A stretch of DNA of 29,744 nt, taken from positions 1-29,744 of the IMG/VR virus record IMGVR_UViG_3300021961_000434; one strand, given 5' to 3'. Origin of the DNA: a virus. Of this stretch, positions 1 to 6,915 are shown piece after piece; within the stretch, counting starts at the first letter, position 1, and each line of letters opens with the position of its first letter. The notes under the pieces are model-generated. The model ran no database searches. It was not told the origin of the DNA and was given only the letters and a program-made list of their open reading frames with translations. The position numbers and the translations under genes were made by a program.

Positions 1-1983
1 AGGGCGTCCAACAGGGATAGACGCATAAGAGGGCGTCTCAACGATCGGGCTACGAGGCGGGCTGGGAGGCGCGTAGCCAAAGTCAAGGCCCCCAGGGAAT
101 TGACTTGGGTTGTCCCGAATGTAGTCGTCGCCAGTGTAGTCGCGGTTAAAAACCGGGTTCTGGTTGGCCGGCTCTCCTTTTGTCCCGCCAAAAGCAGCCA
201 CCGTACCATAGGTGGCCAATGCCAGAGGACCATACTTCGTCAGAAGGCCAGCATCTTTCGGCAGGCCGGGGCGGTCTGGGGAAAGGTACTCGTTGTAGAG
301 GTTTTTGGCCCCTGTGGTCATCCGGTCAAGGAATCCAGGCTCAGAGCCCGCTACAGTCATACCAGGCTCTGGGGCGGCTCCAGGAGGCAACTGCAAAGGT
401 GAGAAAGCGTCGGGACCCGCGGACGAAGTGTTGTAAAAGGGCCCTCTTGGAGAGAAGGAACCTCCTGGTTCCGCAGGCGCGCCGCCGCCTCCGCCCGTGG
501 GACCGGATTCCAAAGGCGGTAGGTTAACCAACTTGCTCATTGGATCGGAGGTTGGCATTGAGAAAGACCTGGCACCCCCGCCTATGTCGTAGCTGTACTG
601 GCCCGTGATCCTATCGCCGAATGTTTCTCGCAAAGCTGCAAGGCGACCCATGTCCCCTTGTTGTGCCGCTTGATACGCCATGACTTGAGGATAGTTGGAT
701 ATCCCTTCAGGGGTAGAAGGTATAAATTTGGCCGCCTGAGCAGTACCTGTGACTTCTACTGGAGATACGAGCTCTGAAGCGGTTCCGATGGGCCCTGGGG
801 CGCCCGTTGGAGCGGCGTTTTGGGCCATGATTTCGCTGCGCCGGAAGTCCTCCAAGGCTCTCTGACGGATGTCGTCCTGGGTCACTCTTCCTTCAGCAAT
901 CAGGCCCGTGTTCCGCGCTCCTTGCATGGCACCCGCCGACAAGCCTGACGTCAGGCCCATCTTCAGGGCATCTTGCGTGCTCATGCCGCCCAGTTTTCCA
1001 ATGCCAGCGCCAATGATGCCAGTGGACAGGCCAGTGTTCAAGGCGCTTCCTGCAAGGCCTGGCAGGTATTTCCCGACCGCTGTCAGGGGATTGGTGCCCA
1101 TGATGGTGCCGCCGCCGCCAATGTAGCCCATGGCGCCGGAGACCAGGGCGTCTTTGAGTGAGCCGCCGCTGGCAAGGGTTACAGTACCAGAGGCTAGCGC
1201 AGCCGTGCCAGCACTGCCCAGGGTCGCGCCAATGGCTGTCGGCCCGAGGACCGTGGCCAATGCAATGGTGCCCAAGATGCGCCCGACAGGGCTTTTTAGC
1301 ACCTGCTTGGTGACGTTGACCACCGATTTAACGACGCTCTTGACGGCATTAACGACTGCCCCAATTGGCCCGCCTTTAAACTCAGGCAAGCCCGTAGCAG
1401 GGTTGATCGTTCCGGCGCCGCCCCGGCTCTTGAGCATGGCCGCTTCTTCGGGGGTGATGTGGGCAAGAATGGAGTCGCCACCGCGGCCTTTACTGGCCAA
1501 ATACGAGGCCACGTCCGCCAGGCCGCCTTCAGCCATGCCAATGGGCTGCAGGCCTTCGACAACCGGGGACATGTCCAAGGGCTCCATGGCTCCCTGGCCC
1601 TGCATCTGCCGCATCTCCTGCAGCACGGCCAGCATCGTGCCAATGAATTCGGGGTCATATTCCTCGGGCATGTCGCCCTCGTCCAATGCCCCCTCTTCAA
1701 CCATTTTTTGGACCAGGTTTTGATAGTCGCCAGGGTTCTGGCTGACGTACTCAAAAACCTGAATCAGGACATCAAGCTGATCTGAAGTAAGCTGGAGGTC
1801 CTGGATATTTTCGCGAATCGCCTCTTTTACAGCGGCTTGACCCTGAGGGTCAACCATGCCAAGGGCGGTCTGAGCAGCGTCGTAAGAATCAGCGCTGGAG
1901 ACGGAGATCGGCTGCTGGTTTTGGGCCTCTTCGGCCGGCATGTCCATGCCGCCAGGCAGGGCCATGATTCCTTCATTTGCCAT
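1..1983 (-). CDS. Putative internal virion / ejection protein, C-terminus cut by window edge
   Basis: The frame is open from an ATG at 1983 to the left edge: 661 codons without a stop, so the C-terminus lies outside the window. A GAAAGGA ribosome site precedes the ATG. The first ~140 residues are acidic and helical. Residues 150-154 read MAEGG, and residues 191-205 (GTINPATGLPEFKGG) match a module of the 1680-residue protein encoded at 22470-27512. About residues 205-360 form a long Gly/Ala/Val-rich hydrophobic stretch that could associate with membranes. After about residue 430 the protein is rich in Pro and Gly. I recognise no catalytic domain. The late position, size, hydrophobic core and shared module suggest a virion-internal protein released with the DNA; this role is inferred. 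A tail structural protein is the main alternative. Confidence 0.75.
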   Translation of the reverse strand, partial: MANEGIMALPGGMDMPAEEAQNQQPISVSSADSYDAAQTALGMVDPQGQAAVKEAIRENIQDLQLTSDQLDVLIQVFEYVSQNPGDYQNLVQKMVEEGALDEGDMPEEYDPEFIGTMLAVLQEMRQMQGQGAMEPLDMSPVVEGLQPIGMAEGGLADVASYLASKGRGGDSILAHITPEEAAMLKSRGGAGTINPATGLPEFKGGPIGAVVNAVKSVVKSVVNVTKQVLKSPVGRILGTIALATVLGPTAIGATLGSAGTAALASGTVTLASGGSLKDALVSGAMGYIGGGGTIMGTNPLTAVGKYLPGLAGSALNTGLSTGIIGAGIGKLGGMSTQDALKMGLTSGLSAGAMQGARNTGLIAEGRVTQDDIRQRALEDFRRSEIMAQNAAPTGAPGPIGTASELVSPVEVTGTAQAAKFIPSTPEGISNYPQVMAYQAAQQGDMGRLAALRETFGDRITGQYSYDIGGGARSFSMPTSDPMSKLVNLPPLESGPTGGGGGAPAEPGGSFSPRGPFYNTSSAGPDAFSPLQLPPGAAPEPGMTVAGSEPGFLDRMTTGAKNLYNEYLSPDRPGLPKDAGLLTKYGPLALATYGTVAAFGGTKGEPANQNPVFNRDYTGDDYIRDNPSQFPGGLDFGYAPPSPPRSPIVETPSYASIPVGRP

Positions 1984-2088
1984 GGTAGTCCTTTCCGATT
2001 TGTGCCAAAGGCCTCAAGGGCCGCGCGCCGGGAAAGGACGCGATGATGGCTGAAATTATCCAACAAGAGGAGGCGTTTTGTCCACTCA

Positions 2089-2421
2089 TTACGTGCGATC
2101 CATCTCAAGGTAGGACAGGTAGAAGTCGACTGTGGCCTGGCTTGACGTGACCTTGATCACGTCCGTCGCCTCAAGCACACAGGGCACCCCGCTCAAGATG
2201 TCCATTGTCTGGTTCGTGGGCAGCGCATAGGCCTTCAGCAGGTGGTAACCGGTGCCCCCGCCAAGCGGATAAACCACTACAGTCAGTGCTGCGGTGGATG
2301 CATTTCGGTTAGTGACCCGCAAAGACGACAGGACCGTTGAGTTGGCTGCGGGAACCGTATAGATCGCGGTTTCTGTTGCGGCCGACGGGGTGAGATACTT
2401 GCGAAAGTACTTGTTTGCCAT
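2089..2421 (-). CDS. Small conserved phage structural protein (110 aa), function unknown
   Basis: This 110-residue protein starts MANKYFRKYLTPSAATETAI. It is rich in Thr, Val and Ser in alternating patterns typical of a small beta-sandwich, with no membrane segment or catalytic motif. It begins one base after the stop of the upstream 236-residue gene (TGA-C-ATG), so translation is probably coupled; I see no good separate ribosome site. Its place between a tail protein and a putative internal protein suggests a minor virion component, but no function is recognised. Confidence 0.75.
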   Translation of the reverse strand: MANKYFRKYLTPSAATETAIYTVPAANSTVLSSLRVTNRNASTAALTVVVYPLGGGTGYHLLKAYALPTNQTMDILSGVPCVLEATDVIKVTSSQATVDFYLSYLEMDRT

Positions 2422-2422
2422 G

Positions 2423-3133
2423 TCACATCGCCGAAATAAAGTTGATGGTCAAGATCACCGATGGAATCTCTGGCCGAGTGGGGGACGCCCCAGCAGCGTA
2501 GTGTTCCAGATAGACATCAAGACTGTCCGACCACCACGCAACCTCCAAATACTGGTTGATTGGGTCATTGACCGTAAAAATGCCGGTGATGGCAGGGACT
2601 ACGTGGGCCCAGATCGTGGAACTTTTGCGGCTGGGAACGTCAAAGCGTGTGTTGGACAGGGGGTAGTTCACCCCCGTGTCCTTGGCCCAAATCTCAAACT
2701 CAGCCGCCGTATTGCCCCGGTTGGTCACCTGCAAGGTAAAAGTCACCAGGTACTGTCCGCCGCAGGGCACCCTAATCCGTGAGCCGCTTTCCACGGTAAT
2801 GCCGTTAGAGAATGCGGGCGCGAATGTCAGTAGGTTCTCGCCAGTGATGCTGGCATTAGCCTGGTCCTGATCAGAGATCATCATCGCGTTGGGCAAGAGA
2901 ATGCCGTTGCTGTTCTGGAATCCGCGAACCCCACCGGCAAACCCGCCGCCCGCGCCGCTGCCCGCGGACATCCAAGTGGCGGCCCCCAACTTGTCCTCGC
3001 TCGTGACAGGCGTATACGTGGCGTTAAGCTGCAGTATCACCTGCTCAAGGGAGCGTATGAGCTGGTTGAACTGGGCCGGGTCGTAGCCCCCTACGGCCGC
3101 ATTGGGCAGTCGTACGTTGTTTATCTTGCTCAT
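2423..3133 (-). CDS. Putative virion protein with C-terminal jelly-roll-like domain (236 aa)
   Basis: The N-terminal ~45 residues contain a short helical segment (QFNQLIRSLEQVILQLN), which could trimerise or anchor the protein. A Gly/Ala-rich linker follows at about residues 55-70. The rest alternates beta-strand-like segments, including GGQYLVTFTLQVTNRGNTAA, as expected of a C1q/TNF-like or other jelly-roll head domain. The start ATG overlaps the stop of the 616-residue tail gene by four bases (ATGA). A small tail spike or decoration protein would fit helix plus linker plus beta domain. That role is inferred from composition and position; I do not recognise a named family. Confidence 0.8.
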   Translation of the reverse strand: MSKINNVRLPNAAVGGYDPAQFNQLIRSLEQVILQLNATYTPVTSEDKLGAATWMSAGSGAGGGFAGGVRGFQNSNGILLPNAMMISDQDQANASITGENLLTFAPAFSNGITVESGSRIRVPCGGQYLVTFTLQVTNRGNTAAEFEIWAKDTGVNYPLSNTRFDVPSRKSSTIWAHVVPAITGIFTVNDPINQYLEVAWWSDSLDVYLEHYAAGASPTRPEIPSVILTINFISAM

Positions 3134-4980
3134 CGCAGGCCGTCCGGCTGGATGTCAATTCGCATCGTTCCAAACCGCCAGAAGGTGTCCAGATCGGTGC
3201 TTTCAATGCGCAACTGCACCTGTCTTCCGCGAGCGCGAGTGCTCACAAATTCAGTGTTGGGTGCAATCACGTACGGATCAAGCGAACTGGGTGCCGCGGT
3301 GGCTTGCGGATAGGGACGCAGAAGCAGCCGCACAGTGAGGTTGCCCTCCTGCCGCTTAAAGTCGGGCAGGAACTTTTGCATGAGCAGCATCTGGTCGCCG
3401 TCACCAATGTCAAAGTACCCAGAGTAGACGTAAGCGTTGATCGGGAGCCCATTTCCATTGATGCCGCGCTCCTGGCTAAACAGTTGGCTGCGCCCCGGAG
3501 TGAGCCCATAAATGGGGGTCAGCGTGGCCTGTGTCCCCGTGTTGTCGTAATCTGAGGCCAGCGGGTTAGCAAAAACTCCAGCATCTGTCCATGCCGTACG
3601 CGCCATGCTTCCGATAGACCAGACATTCTCCAGGTAGTTGTATGTGACAAATCGGTTGATGTAGTCACTGTCCGCCGTTGCGTAGAACCATGTCACCTCG
3701 TTGAACTGGGTGTTGATGCCGGCGTTCACTGCCGGACTCTGCACTCTATTGAGGTCTTGGAAAACGTAGTCTTGAACAGTGCAGGCCAGCTTTTTGACCG
3801 AGCCGTCAAAGACAAAAAACGCATCACGGCTCATCCAATAGGCGACGCCGTTGACGTCCACCGCGGCATGGGGACCGATGGCCCCACAGTTGGCCCCAAG
3901 CTGTTGGAACCCGAAAGTGTAGGGAGGGCCAACAAACGCCTGCCCGTGCAAAGCAGTGTCTGTCCAAATAAGAATTTGACCGCGTGAGCGGGTGGCAGAA
4001 ACGATCTCATTGCCGTCCGTGAGCCGTTGTCCGCCAGCCGTGTTTGTTGCAGTGGCCACAAAGTCGCCGATGTTTTCCTGGCTTGAAAAACGGACAAACA
4101 TGGGGTCCTGAGTTGCCGGATTCCCCAGGGTGCCCTCTGTTCCAAAACACACCAAGTGTCTGTCTGGAGTAGAGATAAGGGCAAAATTGCTTCTGGTTGG
4201 GGCCCCTACAAGGGCTGTGGCACGTGTTGAAAGACTCGTGCTTGGGTCCCATTCGTATATGCCCCCGTTTATCTTCTGTAGGATGAGGTTTTGGCCGTAA
4301 TTGTCAAACGTCCAAATGCCCGCCTCCAGAGAAAGCGCAGAAGATGGCGATCGTGCAGTGCCCCAAGCGGCGGCTCCCCAGCCTCCAGTGCCCCAGCCAA
4401 AATCCGCAAAGCTGATGTCTGTGCCGACATTGATTTGATAGGCGGCATCAGCCGTGCCCGCCGCCAACACGGTCGAGGTTGCTTGAACGGGGGAGACAAT
4501 GGTGTACTCATTGGCATTGACAATGGTCTGAATCTCAAACTCGTTTTCCAGACTGGCATTTGGGATGCCACCAGGATTGCCTGTGACATTGTCAAAAGTG
4601 ACGAAGTCGCCCGCTATCGCACCATGTGCGGTGTCGTTGACCGTAACAGTGGTCAGCCCGTTGGTCGTGTCAAATGTCACGGTGCCTGTGGCACGGATCG
4701 GGGTGATGTCGGCCCACTCCCCTCCCTTGAAGGCATAGACTTTCCGGTTGGTCCCTAGGGCAGCGAAGGGGACGCCTTGCAGTGAGTTCCAGGTGAAGAT
4801 GTCACTGATGCTGCCCACAAAATAATAGTTGCTGTCTTCAAAGAGCGTCCAGCCGCCTATTTTTTCTGGTAAGCCATAGCGGAATCGCACGTAGTCTGAG
4901 TCTACCCAACCGCCTTCGGCGCCGTACTCGGTGTTTTGTTTGTCAACACCGGGCTTCAAAAAAAGTCGCAGAAGTGGCAT
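3130..4980 (-). CDS. Tail protein resembling P22 gp10-type tail hub / DNA stabilisation proteins
   Basis: This 616-residue protein begins MPLLRLFLKPGVDKQNTEYG. The early segment GGWVDSDYVRFRYGLPEKIG recurs in aquatic phage tail proteins. The body shows repeated strand-turn units (NLILQKINGGIYEWDPS, GVAYWMSRDAFFVFDGSVKK) compatible with a beta-propeller-like fold. The C-terminal part contains YNYLENVWSIGSMARTAW, which resembles the corresponding part of P22 gp10, the tail accessory protein that closes the portal channel after packaging. A beta-rich end follows with FGTMRIDIQPDGLR. It lies downstream of the lysis genes and is translationally coupled to the next gene. Assignment to the gp10 family is by motif resemblance only; a general tail hub protein is the alternative. 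Confidence 0.75.
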   Translation of the reverse strand: MPLLRLFLKPGVDKQNTEYGAEGGWVDSDYVRFRYGLPEKIGGWTLFEDSNYYFVGSISDIFTWNSLQGVPFAALGTNRKVYAFKGGEWADITPIRATGTVTFDTTNGLTTVTVNDTAHGAIAGDFVTFDNVTGNPGGIPNASLENEFEIQTIVNANEYTIVSPVQATSTVLAAGTADAAYQINVGTDISFADFGWGTGGWGAAAWGTARSPSSALSLEAGIWTFDNYGQNLILQKINGGIYEWDPSTSLSTRATALVGAPTRSNFALISTPDRHLVCFGTEGTLGNPATQDPMFVRFSSQENIGDFVATATNTAGGQRLTDGNEIVSATRSRGQILIWTDTALHGQAFVGPPYTFGFQQLGANCGAIGPHAAVDVNGVAYWMSRDAFFVFDGSVKKLACTVQDYVFQDLNRVQSPAVNAGINTQFNEVTWFYATADSDYINRFVTYNYLENVWSIGSMARTAWTDAGVFANPLASDYDNTGTQATLTPIYGLTPGRSQLFSQERGINGNGLPINAYVYSGYFDIGDGDQMLLMQKFLPDFKRQEGNLTVRLLLRPYPQATAAPSSLDPYVIAPNTEFVSTRARGRQVQLRIESTDLDTFWRFGTMRIDIQPDGLR

Positions 4981-4989
4981 GTGCTTCCC

Positions 4990-5430
4990 TTATCGAATTG
5001 GACCACCCACGAGCCACGCATCGCAAGTGCGGTCACCAGCACACTTGAAGTGGAAGAGTTCGCAGTAGCCCAAATTGGCCGCTCCAATGACGTCATCGGC
5101 GTAGCTTTTGTGCTCTCCCGCATCTTCCTTTTCAATGCCCTGAGCCATCCACTTGAGCATCTCAGGGGTCTGAATGAAAGCCCCACAATTGCCGCAGCGG
5201 GCCTTCTTGGCCTCTCGCACGGTGGTGTCCCACATCTGGGCCTTCTTGTCCCAGAACACCCGAGACTCTGACTCCGGATTCAAAGGCCCATAGCCATAGT
5301 CTTTGATGGCGTGGTTGCGGTTCTTGAGGTTGACGTGAATGTCCAAAACGGCCTCGGGAGCGCCTTTTGTGCCCCGCTCATAAGCCTGGCGGATGCCCTG
5401 TGCGATTGCGTCCTTTTTGACCGTGGCCAT
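4990..5430 (-). CDS. Cysteine-containing conserved phage protein, putative metal or Fe-S binder (146 aa)
   Basis: The basic N-terminus (about residues 1-45) precedes a segment with five cysteines: C79-x2-C82, then C123, C130 and C136, in the context ARCGNCGAF ... GYCELFHFKCAGDRTCDAW. Related small phage proteins with this cysteine layout are often described as HiPIP-like, and four of the cysteines could bind zinc or an iron-sulfur cluster. The final VGGPIR is also typical of that group. It follows a 53-residue basic protein by two bases and precedes the gp10-like tail gene. Whether it sits in the particle is unknown. Metal binding is inferred from cysteine spacing. Confidence 0.75.
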   Translation of the reverse strand: MATVKKDAIAQGIRQAYERGTKGAPEAVLDIHVNLKNRNHAIKDYGYGPLNPESESRVFWDKKAQMWDTTVREAKKARCGNCGAFIQTPEMLKWMAQGIEKEDAGEHKSYADDVIGAANLGYCELFHFKCAGDRTCDAWLVGGPIR

Positions 5431-5432
5431 GA

Positions 5433-5594
5433 TCAGCCCTTACGCGCCGCGCGCATGTTGTCGACCAGGTTCGGATAGGGGCGTCCAGCCTTCTTGGCTG
5501 CGGCCTTGGCTGCGGCCTTCTTGGCGGGGGTCAGGGCCCTTGGTTTGCCTAGGCCCTTTGGCCGTTTCTTGTCCCAGACGGGGGTGCTTTTCAT
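5433..5594 (-). CDS. Small Lys/Ala-rich basic protein (53 aa)
   Basis: I chose the ATG at 5594 because AGGAG lies seven bases upstream. The product begins MKSTPVWDKKRPKG and includes TPAKKAAAKAAAKKAGRPYP, an Ala/Lys helix like those of DNA-binding histone-like tails, and ends NLVDNMRAARKG. An in-frame ATG at 5615 would add seven residues and overlap the endolysin stop as ATGA, but has no ribosome site. Strong positive charge suggests nucleic-acid binding or DNA compaction; nothing more specific can be said. Confidence 0.65.
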   Translation of the reverse strand: MKSTPVWDKKRPKGLGKPRALTPAKKAAAKAAAKKAGRPYPNLVDNMRAARKG

Positions 5595-5611
5595 GGGTCG
5601 GTCTCCTGTGG

Positions 5612-6130
5612 TCATGAAGATAGGAACAGGGCGCGCTCTTCCTTGCGGCGGCGCTCCAGGCCCGGCAACACTTTGCCACCACCCTTGTTCCAGAGCAAGA
5701 AGGCATCCGCCGCACCCTCCCATTCTCCGCGATTTGCTTTGATACGGATAGAGCTGCGTTGGAGGTTGCCTAGCCCAAAATTGAAGGAAATGCTGACCAG
5801 AGCGTCAAAGCGGCCTTGACGGCCAGCACTGCCGGGAACAAGTCGAAGAACACCGCGTTCAAAACTTGCGACATCCTGCGCGAATAGTTCGTCGATTTCC
5901 TGCTTTGTCCAGACACGGTTGTCCTCCGGCTTGAGCGGCATCTCACTGCGAATCATCGGGATGTCGGCCCGGGTCTTGCCCTCTGGCCGCATCATAGGGA
6001 ACCTAATCTGCTCTTGGTACAGCACATGGCCATACCCAATGGTCCAGATGTGCGCCGGGCACAAGTACGGGCGGGTTCTGTACCCCTCGTACTTGTGCAT
6101 CAGATCAGCGCCTGCCTTGCTCAATTTCAC
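5612..6130 (-). CDS. Endolysin: GH24 (T4/P22-type) lysozyme
   Basis: This enzyme should cleave the N-acetylmuramic acid to N-acetylglucosamine bond in peptidoglycan. From the GTG at 6130 it has 172 residues: KLSKAGADLMHKYEGYR, then PYLCPAHIWTIGYGH. The GH24 active-site spacing E-x8-D-x5-T is present as E15-x8-C24-x5-T30, with Cys in the usual Asp position. Later helices include FDALVSISFNFGLGNLQRSS, typical of the C-terminal lobe. The GTG overlaps the holin stop (GTGA) and has GGAGC upstream. An ATG at 6160 in the same frame would overlap the holin by 34 bases and is less likely. There is no signal peptide, so release depends on the adjacent holin. An insertion of about 30 residues lies between the active-site lobe and the C-terminal lobe. 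Confidence 0.92.
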   Translation of the reverse strand: MKLSKAGADLMHKYEGYRTRPYLCPAHIWTIGYGHVLYQEQIRFPMMRPEGKTRADIPMIRSEMPLKPEDNRVWTKQEIDELFAQDVASFERGVLRLVPGSAGRQGRFDALVSISFNFGLGNLQRSSIRIKANRGEWEGAADAFLLWNKGGGKVLPGLERRRKEERALFLSS

Positions 6131-6630
6131 TTCTTGCTCCACTGCCGCGAGCCAAACCAAAAGCCAATGATCCCGCCCAGCATGGCCATCTCGTCACTGG
6201 AGAAGATCAAGCTGGAGTACTTGACGACATCGTCGATGTTGGTGATCAAGGTGGGGTGGTTCCACAGGTATACCGCCATGAATGCGTTGATGAGCACCAG
6301 CTCCAGAACAAAGATGTACGTCACCGTGGGGCGCACCGTGCCGACGTAGTTTGCCACCCACTGGCTGGCCCTCTCCAGCACCTTCTCGTCATGCTTGAGC
6401 GCAGCTTCCGTCATCTGCGCCTCAGTCTGCATCATGACTTGATCGGTGCGGATTTCTTCAATCTTTTGCTGGGCAGCGTAGCCCTGAGCGGCTAAAGCCA
6501 GCTCTCGCTCGTTCTGCATCCGAGCCAGAGCCAGCTCGTGCTTTTGGTCAGCCTTGTTCTGGAAATACTCTAGCAGTTTGGGCAGGCCGCTGATCAGCAA
6601 GCCGCCAAGGGTGGAGATGAGTGACAGCAT
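6127..6630 (-). CDS. Holin, similar to the three-TM holin family of gene transfer agents
   Basis: This 167-residue protein should form the inner-membrane lesion that lets the endolysin out. It has a hydrophobic N-terminal segment (residues 1-20, LISTLGGLLISGLPKLL), a charged Glu/Gln-rich coiled coil (22-90), a membrane segment after VRP (101-123, including VTYIFVLELVLINAFMAVYL), and a final hydrophobic segment (146-162) with LGGIIGFWFGSRQW. This layout, especially the RP before the central TM and the FGSR near the end, is that of the GTA_holin_3TM family. It starts in a one-base TAATG overlap with the upstream membrane protein and ends in a GTGA overlap with the endolysin, giving a compact lysis cassette. 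Confidence 0.87.
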   Translation of the reverse strand: MLSLISTLGGLLISGLPKLLEYFQNKADQKHELALARMQNERELALAAQGYAAQQKIEEIRTDQVMMQTEAQMTEAALKHDEKVLERASQWVANYVGTVRPTVTYIFVLELVLINAFMAVYLWNHPTLITNIDDVVKYSSLIFSSDEMAMLGGIIGFWFGSRQWSKK

Positions 6631-6905
6631 TACTTTGCTCCTTTCAAGAGACGTTCGCGCTCTTCAAGCAGGCGCACCTTGACCTGAAGCTCGTTGATGT
6701 GAGTCATAAGCTGTTCCTTCTGAATCGCTCTACGCTCCGCGCTGATCGGGCTGTCGGTTGGCACACCCTCCTTGGTGATCAAGGCAGGCATCTGCCCCTC
6801 AATTTTTGTAAGGCGCTCGGAGAAGGATGCAACCTGACCCAACAGCCAAGCTAGCGCGGCCACGACGATTGGGATGACCGCTTTGAGTACGTCAGACCAT
6901 GCCAT
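6630..6905 (-). CDS. Small membrane-anchored coiled-coil protein of the lysis cassette (91 aa)
   Basis: Residues 7-28 form one N-terminal transmembrane segment (LKAVIPIVVAALAWLLGQVA). A helical, charged tail follows, with a likely coiled coil at about residues 57-90 (HINELQVKVRLLEERERLLK). A single N-terminal anchor plus coiled coil, directly before the holin, is what an Rz-type inner-membrane spanin or a holin regulator would look like. No outer-membrane Rz1 lipoprotein partner was found nested in it, so the spanin assignment is weak. The stop and the holin start overlap as TAATG. Confidence 0.75.
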   Translation of the reverse strand: MAWSDVLKAVIPIVVAALAWLLGQVASFSERLTKIEGQMPALITKEGVPTDSPISAERRAIQKEQLMTHINELQVKVRLLEERERLLKGAK

Positions 6906-6915
6906 GTTTTACCCG

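Noticed and set aside
1973-2089. 38-codon minus-strand frame starting in a TAATG overlap after the 110-residue gene (MSGQNASSCWIISAIIASFP...)
   Set aside because: No ribosome site, unusual composition, and it overlaps the start and ribosome site of the next gene; conservation would be needed to accept it.
4215-4232. Second CACGTG core as a possible additional parS
   Set aside because: Flanks (GTGG...TTGA) differ from the parS consensus at several positions on both sides and it lies within a coding gene.
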